NCBI GenBank assembly: GCA_031291755.1
Contig: JARLIK010000002.1
Span: 1 to 64,000 of the forward strand
DNA length: 64,000 nt
Reading direction: 5' to 3'
From: Acidocella sp.
GTDB lineage: Bacteria; Pseudomonadota; Alphaproteobacteria; Acetobacterales; Acetobacteraceae
Numbering within the stretch: position 1 is the first letter of the stretch; every line of letters begins with the position of its first letter. A model generated the notes under the pieces. The model ran no database searches and had not been told where the DNA came from. It worked only from the letters and a program-made list of their open reading frames with translations. Position numbers and translations under genes: made by a program. This document shows, piece after piece, positions 9,796 to 19,058 of the stretch.

Positions 9796-11538
9796 ATGAA
9801 AATCCTGAATGCACTCGATCAATTTTTTGGCCGCAACCATGACCGGCGGATGGAGCGGCCGCACGGTATTGCCTATTGGCTGACTGATAACCCCTCGTTT
9901 CCGGTGTCCCTCACGCTGGCGTTGCAGCATCTGGCCATCCAATCAATCTATTTTGTGGTGCCCATCGCCGCGGCCGCCAGTGTCACCAGCGACCCGGCTG
10001 AGATCACCCGGTTTTTGTGCCTGTCGATTCTCGCGGCTGCCATTTGGCAGGGTTTGCAGTTGGTTGCCCGTGGGTGGGTGGGCTCCGGCTACCCGATCCC
10101 TGGCACCCACACAGCGGCGCTGTTGAGCGCTTATGCGCTGGCTGGTCATCTCGGCTGCGGGTTCGGTGGCATTGCGGCGATGGTTTTAATTACCGGTGTG
10201 GCGGCGATATTGCTCACCTTTGCGCTGGGCCGGCTGCGGATTGTGCTGCCGAATGAAATTGCCGGGGTGGTGGTAATGCTGATTGGCGTGTCGCTCATCG
10301 GGCTGGCCGCCGTGCAGCTTGGCCTGCAGCCGGGGGGCACGCCGCGTGGCCCGCAGGCGGTGGCGGTGGTAATCGGGGCGATTATCATCATGGCGCTGGT
10401 GGCGCTCAGCAAAACCAAGGCAGCGCGGCTGGCGGTGCTGATCGGTGCGCTGGTTAGCATTTTGCCCGCCCTATGGTTGGGAGAGGGCACGCCAAACGCT
10501 GCCGCTATTTTGGCCGCCCGTCCGTGGTTCGCGCTGCCTAGCCCGTGGCTACCGGATTTTGGGGCGGTTTCAGCTGCGCCGCTGGCGGCTTATTTATTGT
10601 CGTTGGTTGCTCTGATGGCCACCGCCACCGGCAGTTTTGTGGTTTTACAGCGGGCGGCTGACGGTGGCTGGAATCGGCCCGATGCATCACCCCTGAGGCG
10701 CGGGCTGCTGGCCAACGGTATCGGTATCGCCTTCGCGGGGTTGATAGGCGGTGCGCCGCCGGGACCTGCGACGGCGGCGGTAGGGTTGTCGGTGGCCACG
10801 GGCACTTTGGCGCGGCGGGTGGTTTGGCTGGGGGTTCCGCTGCTGGTCATCGTCGCCTTGTGCCCCAAGCTGGCGGCGCTGTTTGTGCTGATGCCGGCAC
10901 CGGTCAAAGCCGCCATGCTGCTGTATGTTTCGGGCTTTATCATGGCCCAGGGCTGCCAGTTGGCCACCGCCCGGTTGCTGGACACCCGCCGTACCTTGGT
11001 TGTGGCGCTTGGCCTGTCCGCCGGGGTGCTGGTGGCTGTGGCACCACTGGCGTTTCAGGCCTCGGTGCCTGCCCTCGCGTCGCCGTTGTCGTTTGGCGCG
11101 GTGATCGCCTTCCTGGTGAACTTTCTTACCCTGCCGCTGGTGGCACAGCGGGTTGAGTTAAAGTTGCCGCTCGATAGCGCCGCGGGCACCCTCGCGGATG
11201 AATGGTTCGCCAATCTGGCGGCTGGATGGGGGTTGCGGGCGCGGACCTCGGTCAATGTCAGCCATGCCTTGGATGAGTTGATCGGCTTGCTGATGATGCG
11301 GAGGGTTTTGCAATTGCAACTTGAAGCCCGCTGGGCGGAGGACCGGGTGGAGATTAATCTGGCGTGGCAGGGTGAGCCGATACCGCACGCCAGCCGCCGC
11401 GCCCGCGTGGAGGATTTGACCGGCGAGGCCGATGCCATGGAAGGTTTTGCAGTGTGGATGGCAACGCGGGAGGCAAAATCCTTCACGCAAAGTCAATCTG
11501 CCGGGACCTGCAGCGCGAAATTAGTCTTCGAGGATTGA
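9796..11538 (+). CDS. NCS2-family xanthine/uracil permease with C-terminal cytoplasmic extension
   Basis: This inner-membrane nucleobase:cation symporter belongs to the NCS2 (uracil/xanthine permease) family. Many hydrophobic segments span about residues 35-460, with the family pattern SLTLALQHLAIQ at the start. After the membrane part comes a soluble tail of about 110 residues containing VNVSHALDELIGLLMMRR. That pattern weakly recalls the N-box of HATPase/anti-sigma folds, but this is only an impression. A typical NCS2 member is 430-480 aa, so 580 aa is long. It stands alone after the divergent dapB. The substrate cannot be assigned. Confidence 0.85.
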   Translation: MKILNALDQFFGRNHDRRMERPHGIAYWLTDNPSFPVSLTLALQHLAIQSIYFVVPIAAAASVTSDPAEITRFLCLSILAAAIWQGLQLVARGWVGSGYPIPGTHTAALLSAYALAGHLGCGFGGIAAMVLITGVAAILLTFALGRLRIVLPNEIAGVVVMLIGVSLIGLAAVQLGLQPGGTPRGPQAVAVVIGAIIIMALVALSKTKAARLAVLIGALVSILPALWLGEGTPNAAAILAARPWFALPSPWLPDFGAVSAAPLAAYLLSLVALMATATGSFVVLQRAADGGWNRPDASPLRRGLLANGIGIAFAGLIGGAPPGPATAAVGLSVATGTLARRVVWLGVPLLVIVALCPKLAALFVLMPAPVKAAMLLYVSGFIMAQGCQLATARLLDTRRTLVVALGLSAGVLVAVAPLAFQASVPALASPLSFGAVIAFLVNFLTLPLVAQRVELKLPLDSAAGTLADEWFANLAAGWGLRARTSVNVSHALDELIGLLMMRRVLQLQLEARWAEDRVEINLAWQGEPIPHASRRARVEDLTGEADAMEGFAVWMATREAKSFTQSQSAGTCSAKLVFED

Positions 11539-11626
11539 AACGACGTACTCCGAAATTGCTTGCCTGCTGTCCCATACGAGCGCATCCTTCCCAAAACAGC
11601 ACATAAATTGAGGAAACGTTATACTG

Positions 11627-12217
11627 TTGGAGTTTTGCAAGCACGGCAGCAATCTGGTTTTGGGCTTGGTGGTAGTGCTGATGGCCGGGATGGTGGTCAG
11701 CGGTCTTTGGCCGGTTCACCCTTGGCTGTTTTTGCTGGGCGCGGTGCTGTTTTTTACCAGCGAGTACACGTTCCACCGCTATGCGTTTCATGCGCCGCCG
11801 GCGCAACGCGTGCCGTTCATACTTAAATTGCAGCACCGGTTGCATTATGACCATCACAGCGAACCAAACCGGCTTGATTTACTGTTTCTGCCGCTGTGGT
11901 TTGTGATACCGAACCTAGCGGTCACGGGTGGCTTGGCATGGTTGATCTGGCCCTCGGCGGCCGCGGTCGGCACGTTACTGGCCGGCACTTCGGCGGCGAT
12001 ATTATATTATGAATGGGTGCATTTTGTTGCCCATATTCCGTACAAGCCGCGCACCGCCTGGGGCCGGTGGATCAAAAAATATCATCTCTGGCATCATTTC
12101 AAAAACGAGCGGCTGTGGTTTGGCGTGACCAACCCCAGCTTCGATTTTATCATGCGCAGCTATGAGAATGTTGCGGATGCGGCGGCCAGCGCCACCACCC
12201 GCAACCTGCACTCCTGA
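11627..12217 (+). CDS. Fatty-acid-hydroxylase/sterol-desaturase superfamily membrane protein
   Basis: This small integral membrane di-iron oxygenase carries histidine boxes HRYAFH, HRLHYDHH, EWVHFVAH and YHLWHHF, typical of fatty-acid hydroxylases and carotenoid hydroxylase relatives. Four hydrophobic stretches surround them. No ATG fits. The track start is TTG 11627, and CTG 11624 is closer to the ribosome-binding sequence GAGGA (11610-11614). An in-frame TGA at 11609 bounds the options. At 196 residues it is complete. The stop is 4 bp from the convergent SCP2-like gene. Its lipid substrate is unknown. Confidence 0.8.
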   Translation: MEFCKHGSNLVLGLVVVLMAGMVVSGLWPVHPWLFLLGAVLFFTSEYTFHRYAFHAPPAQRVPFILKLQHRLHYDHHSEPNRLDLLFLPLWFVIPNLAVTGGLAWLIWPSAAAVGTLLAGTSAAILYYEWVHFVAHIPYKPRTAWGRWIKKYHLWHHFKNERLWFGVTNPSFDFIMRSYENVADAAASATTRNLHS

Positions 12218-12221
12218 CTCT

Positions 12222-12752
12222 TTAGGCGCCCTGGCCAACCGGCGGGCAATAATCAACGCTGCCCGGCACTTGCGCCACCAGATGTAAGAACGCACCGAAC
12301 GGCCCCATGTTGGACATCGCTTCCCACTTCGGCCCCTGGAAGTTCAGGCGGCCAAACATCATCGCGGTCATCGGTGAGCCCATGTTCTGCCAGTTCGCGG
12401 TGGTGGCCCACATCGAATAATCCACGCCATAATCCATGGCAGCGCCCTTGATCGCGCCGCCGTAAATGCAGATGGCCTTGCCGTCCTTGAAGGCGATTTG
12501 CAGTTCAACCGGTGCGCTCTTGGTGCAGACGGAATCTGCCACTTTCAAAGTTTTGTAGCCCTTGCCACCGTCATTATGAACCCAGCCGCCCGCAAGACCG
12601 GTGGTGAGGTCAGTCGATTGATTCCATGCGTCACATAAATTATTCGCCCAGTCCGGCGACATAAACACCGGCGATGTGGAAGCGGCTAAAGCAACGTTGC
12701 TGAAAAAGAACGTTGCGGCGGTTGCCGATAAAAACACTTGCTTTAACTTCAT
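12222..12752 (-). CDS. Secreted SCP2-like (sterol-carrier/lipid-binding) protein
   Basis: This exported protein of 176 residues begins with a clear signal peptide (MKLKQVFLSATAATFFF...ALA) that sets the start at 12752, behind a GGGAGA ribosome site. The mature part looks like the SCP2 lipid-binding fold, with a W-rich segment YSMWATTANWQNM followed by FGRLNFQGPKWEAMSNMGPF. It resembles the cytoplasmic SCP2-like protein at 18562-18954 in that same stretch. Four Cys residues in the mature part could form disulfides in the periplasm. The ligand is unknown, and the family call is by pattern only. Confidence 0.65.
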   Translation of the reverse strand: MKLKQVFLSATAATFFFSNVALAASTSPVFMSPDWANNLCDAWNQSTDLTTGLAGGWVHNDGGKGYKTLKVADSVCTKSAPVELQIAFKDGKAICIYGGAIKGAAMDYGVDYSMWATTANWQNMGSPMTAMMFGRLNFQGPKWEAMSNMGPFGAFLHLVAQVPGSVDYCPPVGQGA

Positions 12753-12870
12753 AACTGTCTCCCTGAAAACCGCTTTTATTGTTATGGGCAAGCGGATTTT
12801 CAGGTTTAACAAGATTTCAGCGTTTGCCTATTAAGATATTCTGGTAAGTGCGCCCAGTCTGCCTTAACGC

Positions 12871-14505
12871 CTACATGCCGCCCGGATAATTTGGACCGCC
12901 AGCGCCTTCCGGCACCACCCAGTTGATATTCTGTGTTGGGTCTTTGATATCGCAGGTTTTGCAATGCACGCAGTTCTGCGCGTTGATCTGCAATTGTGGA
13001 TTGCCGGTTTCCTCGCCGATGATTTCATACACGCCAGCCGGACAATAACGGGTTTCCGGGCTGCGATATTCATTCCAGTTCACGGCGATCGCCTTGGCTG
13101 GATCGATCAGCTGTAAATGCGCCGGCTGGTTTTCCTCATGGTTGGTGTTGGAGAGGAATACCGAGGAGAGCCGATCGAAGGTTAATTTGTTGTCGGGCTT
13201 TGGATAGGCGATGGGTGGGGCGTCCTTGGCTTTTTTCAAATGGTCGTGGTCGGTGTGGTTTTTCAGGGTCCAGGGCGATTTACCCCGGGTGATGTAAGTT
13301 TCGATCGCCGCATTCACCAGGCCGCCGTACAGGCCAAATTTCGCAAAGCCGGGACGGATGTTGCGTACGGTGTGCAACTCCGGCCACACCCAACTGGCTT
13401 TCAGCATATCGGAATAGGCCGTCACCTCTGCGGGCTTGCCGCCCGCGAAAGCCGCGGCGATGGCTTCGGCTGCCACCATGCCGGATTTCATGGCGGTGTG
13501 GGTGCCTTTGATCTTCGGCACATTCAGTGTGCCGGCTGCGCAGCCGATCAGCACGCCGCCCGGAAACGTCAGCTTCGGTAATGACTGAAAGCCGCCTTCG
13601 CTCAGGGCGCGCGCACCATAGGAGATGCGCTTGGCGCCTTCAAAATATGGCGCGATGGCCGGGTGCATCTTGAAGCGCTGCATTTCGCCGAACGGCGAGA
13701 GGAATGGATTGGTATAGTCCAGCCCTACGACAAATCCGTATGCCATCAGGTTTTCACCAAAATGATACATGAATGAGCCGCCATAGGTATCGCTCTTTAA
13801 GGGCCAGCCAATGGTATGCAGCGTCAGGCCTTTGCGGAATTTCTCCGGCTTGATCTCCCATAATTCCTTGATGCCGATGCCATAGGTTTGCGGGTCGTTA
13901 TTGGCGTTCAGATCAAAGTTTCTCATCAACTGCTTGGAGAGTGAACCGCGGCAGCCTTCGGCGAAAATCGTGTAGGTGGCACGCAGCTCGATGCCGCGGG
14001 TAAAATTGCCGGTGGGCTGGCCGTCTTTGCCGATGCCCATATCGCCGGTGGCAACACCCACCACCCGGCCATCTTCGGTCAGCACTTCGGCAGCGGCAAA
14101 ACCGGGGTAAATCTCCACGCCGGTTTCCTCGGCCTGCTGGCCCAGCCAGCGCACCACATTGCCGAGCGAGACAATGTAGTTGCCGTGATTATGCATTTGT
14201 GGCGGGGTGGGCATGGTGAAGGCTTTGGTTTCGGTGAGGAACATGAATTTGTCCTCCATCACCGGGGTCGAAAGCGCGATCAGCGAAGGGTCGCAATCGG
14301 GGAATAATTCCAGCAGGGCGCGCGGTTCCAACACCGCGCCGGAGAGAATATGCGCACCGACCTCGCTGCCTTTTTCGATGACGCAGACCGAAATTTCCGG
14401 ATTGATCTGCTTGAGGCGGATCGCGGAGGCCAATCCGCCGGGGCCGGCACCCACCACCAGCACATCAAATTCCATGGCCTCACGGGGTTCCAAATGCTCG
14501 GACAT
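12871..14505 (-). CDS. Electron-transfer flavoprotein-ubiquinone oxidoreductase (ETF-QO)
   Basis: ETF-QO passes electrons from reduced ETF (fed by acyl-CoA and amine dehydrogenases) to ubiquinone at the inner membrane. The FAD motif is [15 protein letters not shown] near residue 17. The C-terminal [4Fe-4S] site is formed by the Cys of [10 protein letters not shown] and the three of NCVHCKTCD. The length of 544 residues is standard. The gene is monocistronic, divergent from the uracil-DNA glycosylase gene. Confidence 0.96.
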   Translation of the reverse strand: MSEHLEPREAMEFDVLVVGAGPGGLASAIRLKQINPEISVCVIEKGSEVGAHILSGAVLEPRALLELFPDCDPSLIALSTPVMEDKFMFLTETKAFTMPTPPQMHNHGNYIVSLGNVVRWLGQQAEETGVEIYPGFAAAEVLTEDGRVVGVATGDMGIGKDGQPTGNFTRGIELRATYTIFAEGCRGSLSKQLMRNFDLNANNDPQTYGIGIKELWEIKPEKFRKGLTLHTIGWPLKSDTYGGSFMYHFGENLMAYGFVVGLDYTNPFLSPFGEMQRFKMHPAIAPYFEGAKRISYGARALSEGGFQSLPKLTFPGGVLIGCAAGTLNVPKIKGTHTAMKSGMVAAEAIAAAFAGGKPAEVTAYSDMLKASWVWPELHTVRNIRPGFAKFGLYGGLVNAAIETYITRGKSPWTLKNHTDHDHLKKAKDAPPIAYPKPDNKLTFDRLSSVFLSNTNHEENQPAHLQLIDPAKAIAVNWNEYRSPETRYCPAGVYEIIGEETGNPQLQINAQNCVHCKTCDIKDPTQNINWVVPEGAGGPNYPGGM

Positions 14506-14549
14506 CGTCGCTCCTTTATATGGTGTGGGCTGGCTAATGTTAACGTAAA

Positions 14550-14582
14550 CGTAAACCCTGCGGAGGCTTGCGTAAACCCTGC
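14550..14582. repeat. Pair of 12-bp direct repeats CGTAAACCCTGC between divergent genes
   Basis: CGTAAACCCTGC occurs at 14550-14561 and again at 14571-14582. The 21 bp period is two helical turns. It lies between the divergent ETF-QO and uracil-DNA glycosylase genes, so it may be an operator, but no regulator is known. Confidence 0.5.
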
Positions 14583-14602
14583 TTGGCGTCCCAAATTAGT
14601 AT

Positions 14603-15376
14603 ATGGATGAATTGAGCGCATTGCGACTGCAGATGGATTGGGGCGTGGATGAAGTTCTGCTGGCAGAGCCCCAGAATCGCCTGCGGGTGACTCCTAAGGT
14701 TGCCAGCCCGGTGCCGTCGCCGCCGAGAGGGGTGCCGCTGCCGTTATCAGTACTCCCAGCTGGACCCGCAGATGCCGCCAAAATTGCAGCGAATTGCGCA
14801 AAGATTGAGGATTTACAAGAAGCTTTAGCGAATTTCACCGGCTGCGCCTTGCGTGATACTGCCACCCAACTGGTGTTTGCCGATGGTGCGGTTGAGGCGC
14901 GGGTGATGTTGATCGGCGATGCGCCGGCGGCTGAAGATGATCGTTCGGGCCGGCCATTCAGCGGGCCGCGCGGGCAGTTGCTCGACAAGATGCTGGCCAG
15001 CATTGGGTTGGACCGCAGCCTCGTGCGGATTACCAACATTGTGCCATGGCGCCCCCCCGGCGACCGCCAGCCGACCGAGGCGGAAATTGCGCTCTGTTTG
15101 CCGTTTTTACAGCGCCACATCGCTTTATTACGGCCGGATTGCTTAATATTATTGGGAGCGGTGGCGGCCAAGGCTATGTTGCCTGCGCAATACGGTCATG
15201 CTGGCATCAGCAAGCTGCGGGGGAAATGGCAAAGCATTGAAATACCTGGCGCACCAGCGCTTGTGCCGTGCCTGCCAATCTATCATCCAGCTTACTTGCT
15301 GCGCACGCCAGCGGCAAAGCGAGATTCGTGGCATGATCTTTTAGCGTTGCGGGCGTGGCTGGATTCCCAGGACTAG
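14603..15376 (+). CDS. Family 4-type uracil-DNA glycosylase
   Basis: This uracil-DNA glycosylase of the family 4 / SPO1-polymerase-related type removes uracil from DNA. The core reads VMLIGDAPAAEDDRSGRPF, then SGPRGQLLDKMLASIGLDR, ITNIVPWRPPG and the late motif HPAYLLRTP. Motif A is GDAPA where GEAPG is the usual form. Cys residues in FTGCAL, EIALCLPF and RPDCLILL could serve the [4Fe-4S] cluster, but the first CxxC pair of well-studied members is not obvious. At 257 residues it is complete. No clear ribosome site precedes ATG 14603. Confidence 0.85.
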   Translation: MDELSALRLQMDWGVDEVLLAEPQNRLRVTPKVASPVPSPPRGVPLPLSVLPAGPADAAKIAANCAKIEDLQEALANFTGCALRDTATQLVFADGAVEARVMLIGDAPAAEDDRSGRPFSGPRGQLLDKMLASIGLDRSLVRITNIVPWRPPGDRQPTEAEIALCLPFLQRHIALLRPDCLILLGAVAAKAMLPAQYGHAGISKLRGKWQSIEIPGAPALVPCLPIYHPAYLLRTPAAKRDSWHDLLALRAWLDSQD

Positions 15377-15431
15377 GTGCCGTGATCACGCAATCGTGAG
15401 TAAAATGTGCCGCCATAACCTAAGGAAACCG

Positions 15432-15446
15432 TTAAATTTGTCTTAA
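15432..15446 (+). promoter_or_regulatory. CtrA-type box TTAA-N7-TTAA upstream of the lytic transglycosylase
   Basis: TTAA at 15432 and TTAA at 15443 are separated by exactly 7 bp, matching the CtrA consensus of alphaproteobacteria. The box lies 66 bp before the transglycosylase start, in a short AT-rich promoter region. Cell-cycle control is inferred. Confidence 0.5.
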
Positions 15447-15512
15447 TTTATAGTAAACGTCTCACGGAAAGCCCTTGCCTCTCATGGGTGGATTGTGTAG
15501 CGACATCTCACC

Positions 15513-17159
15513 ATGCGCGGAGCCCTTCAAACGCTCTCCCGCCTGAACGCCTCTTCGGCCATGTTTGCCGCAGTCGCGCTTGTTGCCTTCAGTGCCGTCT
15601 CAGTAACGGCAGCTTCGGCAAGCCCCTCTTCTACGGGGTCAGGGTCAGGGTCGGATATTCCCCTTTCAACAGCCGGTGCTGTGTCGGATGGGAATTCTGT
15701 GGCCTATGCGGTGCCGCGTACCGCGCCAAATTCCGGTGAAGAAGTCGTCCTGCCGCAGCCGTTGCCGCCGAGCGCGGTGGCGCAATATCAGCGTATTATG
15801 GCGTTGCAGGACCAAGGCGCCTACGCCGAGGCGGACCAGATGCTCAACCGGCTCGACGATACTTCGCTGGTGGGGACCATTCTGGCCGCCCGCTATCTTT
15901 CGCCCCGCTATCACCCCAGCACCGCCGAGCTGACCAGCTGGTACAGCCAATATAGCGGCCAGCCTGCTGCGGCTGCCATCTATCAGGTTCTGGTCAAGAA
16001 ACTCCGCCCTGGCACCATAACCCCGCCGCAGGCGGTGCTGCTGCCCGAGCAGACCGCCATTCCGGTCACCAGCATCAAGCCGGCACGGATGAACGATGTT
16101 CCGGCCTGGCGGAGCGCCTTCACCAAAGGGCTGGCTGATTGGCAGCGCGGCGATATCGCCGGTGCCGCACCATTATTCGAGCAGGCCGCCAACGTGACCA
16201 GCGCCTCTGATGATGACCGCGCCGCCGGGGCCTTCTGGGCCGCCCGCGCCGCGCTACGCTTGCAGCAGCCGGTGGATTACCTGAACTGGCTGCGCACTGC
16301 CGCTACGGCTACCGACAGCTTTTATGGCATCATCGCAGGCCGCCTGCTGGGCCAGGGTTTTGGCCCCACCGGGATTGCTGCGGCGCTGTCTGAAGCTGAC
16401 ATTACGGCTGTGGATGCGCTGCCGAACGGCCATCTGGCATTCGAACTGCTGCAAATCGGCGAGAACGATCAGGCTGATCTGGCGCTGCGGGCCTTATGGC
16501 CGGATATGCAAGTCAATCCAGGGCTGGCGCATGCGGTGATGGCCGTGGCGGCGCGTGCCGGGCTGGTGGATGTCGCCATTGCCGTCGCCGGACAAACCAC
16601 GCTGGCGGACAACAGCATTGCCGGTGTCAGCCTGCCGCTGCCGGCCTTGCACCCGGCCGGCGGCTTCTCGATCGACCCGGCGCTGGTCTATGCGCTGGCC
16701 CGCACCGAGTCGGGCTTTAACGCCAACGCTGTTTCGCCCTGCGGCGCGCGCGGGCTGATGCAACTGATGCCGGTGACCGCGCATTTTGTGGCGCGTGACG
16801 AAGGCATTTCCGGCACCCTCAACGACCCTTCAGCGAATCTGGCGCTTGGCCAGGGCTATATCCGCTATCTCGGCCAACAAGCCGGAATCAACAACAACCT
16901 GCTCGCGATTCTCGCCAGCTATAATGCCGGCCCAGGGGCGGCCGCCGTCTGGTATAATGCCCTGCAGCAAGACAGCGACCCGCTGATGTTCATTGAAACC
17001 ATTTCGAACGATGAAACCCGGCATTTTGTGCATCATGTGTTGGCTGATAGCTGGATTTACGCCGAGGAAATTGGCCTGAAGCCCACCAGCCTGGATGACA
17101 TTGCTGAAGGAAATTTCCCGCAACTGCGTGACATGCCGAGTGCAACAGCGTCTAATTGA
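15513..17159 (+). CDS. Soluble lytic murein transglycosylase (SLT family)
   Basis: This periplasmic enzyme cleaves peptidoglycan glycan strands, forming 1,6-anhydro-muramyl ends. A signal peptide is visible near residues 15-35. A helical (superhelix) middle follows, then the SLT domain from about residue 388 with catalytic Glu in ALARTESGFN, then SPCGARGLMQLMP and ILASYNAGPGA. At 548 residues it is shorter than E. coli Slt70 but usual for alphaproteobacteria. moaB follows 3 bp downstream, so the two are probably cotranscribed. A CtrA-type box lies upstream. Confidence 0.92.
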   Translation: MRGALQTLSRLNASSAMFAAVALVAFSAVSVTAASASPSSTGSGSGSDIPLSTAGAVSDGNSVAYAVPRTAPNSGEEVVLPQPLPPSAVAQYQRIMALQDQGAYAEADQMLNRLDDTSLVGTILAARYLSPRYHPSTAELTSWYSQYSGQPAAAAIYQVLVKKLRPGTITPPQAVLLPEQTAIPVTSIKPARMNDVPAWRSAFTKGLADWQRGDIAGAAPLFEQAANVTSASDDDRAAGAFWAARAALRLQQPVDYLNWLRTAATATDSFYGIIAGRLLGQGFGPTGIAAALSEADITAVDALPNGHLAFELLQIGENDQADLALRALWPDMQVNPGLAHAVMAVAARAGLVDVAIAVAGQTTLADNSIAGVSLPLPALHPAGGFSIDPALVYALARTESGFNANAVSPCGARGLMQLMPVTAHFVARDEGISGTLNDPSANLALGQGYIRYLGQQAGINNNLLAILASYNAGPGAAAVWYNALQQDSDPLMFIETISNDETRHFVHHVLADSWIYAEEIGLKPTSLDDIAEGNFPQLRDMPSATASN

Positions 17160-17162
17160 TCC

Positions 17163-17693
17163 ATGATCGACGAGTCGCGCACTTTCCTGCCAGTTCATAT
17201 CGCTATCATCACTGTCTCTGATACCCGTGTGGCGGCGAACGACACCTCGGGCGATGCGCTGGCGGGCCGTATTCTGGCCGCGGGGCATCATCTGGCAGAC
17301 CGCAAAATCATCAAGGATGATGCTGACCTTCTTGAAACTCAGTTGCGTATCTGGATGGCTGACCCGGCGATTGACGTGGTGATCACCACCGGCGGCACCG
17401 GCGTGACCGGCCGCGACGTGACCCCTGAAGCCTTCAGCCGTGTGCTGGATAAAACCATCGAGGGGTTTGGCGAATTATTCCGGATGTTGAGCTACCAGAA
17501 AATCGGCACTTCAACCATCCAGTCGCGCGCCCTCGGCGGCGTGGCGGGCGGCACCTATATGTTCGCACTGCCTGGCAGCACCGGGGCGGTAAAGGACGGC
17601 TGGGACGATATTTTGAAGTTCCAACTGGATTCCAGGCACCGGCCTTGCAATCTGGTGGAGCTGATGCCGCGGCTATTGGAGCATCTGAAATAG
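17163..17693 (+). CDS. moaB: Molybdenum cofactor biosynthesis protein MoaB
   Basis: MoaB belongs to the MogA/MoaB family, which adenylylates molybdopterin or assists molybdate insertion. It has the binding motif [16 protein letters not shown] and the C-terminal [18 protein letters not shown]. The length of 176 residues is typical. It sits 3 bp after the transglycosylase stop and ends one base before the convergent PhnD-like gene. Confidence 0.94.
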   Translation: MIDESRTFLPVHIAIITVSDTRVAANDTSGDALAGRILAAGHHLADRKIIKDDADLLETQLRIWMADPAIDVVITTGGTGVTGRDVTPEAFSRVLDKTIEGFGELFRMLSYQKIGTSTIQSRALGGVAGGTYMFALPGSTGAVKDGWDDILKFQLDSRHRPCNLVELMPRLLEHLK

Positions 17694-17694
17694 C

Positions 17695-18549
17695 TTAAGC
17701 GTCGCGGGCCACCATGAAGGCGCTGTCGTCGATCTCCAGTGTCGAGGTTGAGCGCAGGTCAATCGCCTCATGGCCGCTGATATACTCGTCCGCCAGCATC
17801 GTCAGGCACGCCACCTCGTCCTCATTGACCGGGGTGAAGCCGGTAAAGCCGATATCCTGCAATAGCATCTGCCCACGCGGTTCCTCGTCCATCCGGCAGA
17901 GCACCTCGGTGAGGCGCACCTGCAACGGCAACAGGCGGGGGCCGATACAAAAAGCGTGAAAGGCGAAGGCGTCATCGGATTTGTCGATGATGCGCAGCCG
18001 GTCACGGATCAGGCTGCTGGCGCCGGCGTAGATTTCATCGAACAAAAATCCGATATCGGCTTGCTTTTGCAGCACCGCTTTCAATACGCCCTGGTAACTG
18101 CCGGTGAAGACAAACTCCAGCCGCGCCCGGTCGATCTCAGCCTTATCGAGCAGGAACAGCCCCACCATATGAATGAGCGTGCCGGGGTGCGCCGAGGCGA
18201 TCCGGATGCGTTCCGGCAAATCAGCCACTGTCTCGATGGCGTTGGCGGCGGTGGTGCAGAGATACACCTCATCGTAATGGTCGCGTGGTTTGGCGATGGG
18301 AATGAAATCCAGCTTTTGGGTATATTGCACCCAGTCAAACGGATTGGCGTAAACCAGGTCATATTCATTTGAGAGCACAGCAGCCCGGCAATCATCGAAG
18401 CTGTCATGCGGCGCAAACCGCATCGCCACCCCAAGCTGGCGTTGCAGATAGGTGTTCATTAAAAACCAGCCGGGCAGATTCTTGCCGGAGTAATTCGGAT
18501 CAACTGTAAAGTTTAATTTAGCTCCGCTGCCGGTTTGAGAATCTGACAT
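17695..18549 (-). CDS. PhnD-like periplasmic-binding-fold protein without a signal peptide
   Basis: The protein resembles PhnD-type phosphate/phosphite/phosphonate ABC binding proteins. It has DLVYANPFDWVQYTQ, the hinge stretch RIASAHPGTLIHMVG and FTGSYQGVLKAVLQKQADIGF. It differs from ordinary binding proteins because the N-terminus MSDSQTGSGAKLNFTVDPNY has no signal peptide or lipobox, and no permease or ATPase gene is nearby. It therefore probably stays in the cytoplasm as a ligand sensor (inference). It is the last gene of the Roadblock-SCP2-PhnD-like set, 12 bp after the SCP2 gene. Confidence 0.75.
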   Translation of the reverse strand: MSDSQTGSGAKLNFTVDPNYSGKNLPGWFLMNTYLQRQLGVAMRFAPHDSFDDCRAAVLSNEYDLVYANPFDWVQYTQKLDFIPIAKPRDHYDEVYLCTTAANAIETVADLPERIRIASAHPGTLIHMVGLFLLDKAEIDRARLEFVFTGSYQGVLKAVLQKQADIGFLFDEIYAGASSLIRDRLRIIDKSDDAFAFHAFCIGPRLLPLQVRLTEVLCRMDEEPRGQMLLQDIGFTGFTPVNEDEVACLTMLADEYISGHEAIDLRSTSTLEIDDSAFMVARDA

Positions 18550-18561
18550 GACACCGCTTCC

Positions 18562-18954
18562 TCAGATATTAAAATCAACAGGAATCTTGCCTAGAATTTG
18601 CAGATGCATGTTGAACGGCGCCATGTATTTCATGGCCGTCATCATCGAGCCTTTGAACTTTAGCCGCCTCGTCATGAGAGCGGCCTTGCCGCTGACCTCG
18701 CCGGAGAGGATTTTTTTCCAGTTGTCGAGGCTGGCCCACATGATGAAGTCGCGGGCTAGTCCGTCCGATGGCCCGGCGTAAACGACTTTGCCGGCCTGGC
18801 AGACCAGCATGACATGCGTAACTTCCGGCCTGTCCTCGATATAATATTCCCATGAGGCATTGAAATTTTTCAAATCCTTTTGGATTTCAGGGTTCGCATC
18901 CCATTGGGCGCCCACCAACTGAATCCACTCCGCGCTCATAAACTTCGCTGTCAT
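18562..18954 (-). CDS. Cytoplasmic SCP2-like (sterol-carrier) protein
   Basis: This 130-residue protein looks like a one-domain SCP2 lipid-binding protein. The key stretch is FIMWASLDNWKKILSGEVSG followed by LKFKGSMMTAMKYMAPF, similar in order and spacing to the exported protein at 12222-12752. It has no signal peptide. It lies between the Roadblock gene (104 bp upstream) and the PhnD-like gene (12 bp downstream), all on the minus strand. The ligand and role are unknown. Confidence 0.72.
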   Translation of the reverse strand: MTAKFMSAEWIQLVGAQWDANPEIQKDLKNFNASWEYYIEDRPEVTHVMLVCQAGKVVYAGPSDGLARDFIMWASLDNWKKILSGEVSGKAALMTRRLKFKGSMMTAMKYMAPFNMHLQILGKIPVDFNI

Positions 18955-19058
18955 TTTTTAAGCCTCTGGACCGTTGTTTTTTAGTTTTTGTCAGAAAACT
19001 CGATGTGATTTGACTTCGATCATCCCGGACCTATGTCAGGGCCTTATGCAACGCTGGC

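Noticed and set aside
14603-15376. Loss of the iron-sulfur cluster in the uracil-DNA glycosylase
   Set aside because: The missing CxxC is apparently common in this alphaproteobacterial subgroup as I remember it, so it was not raised as unusual.
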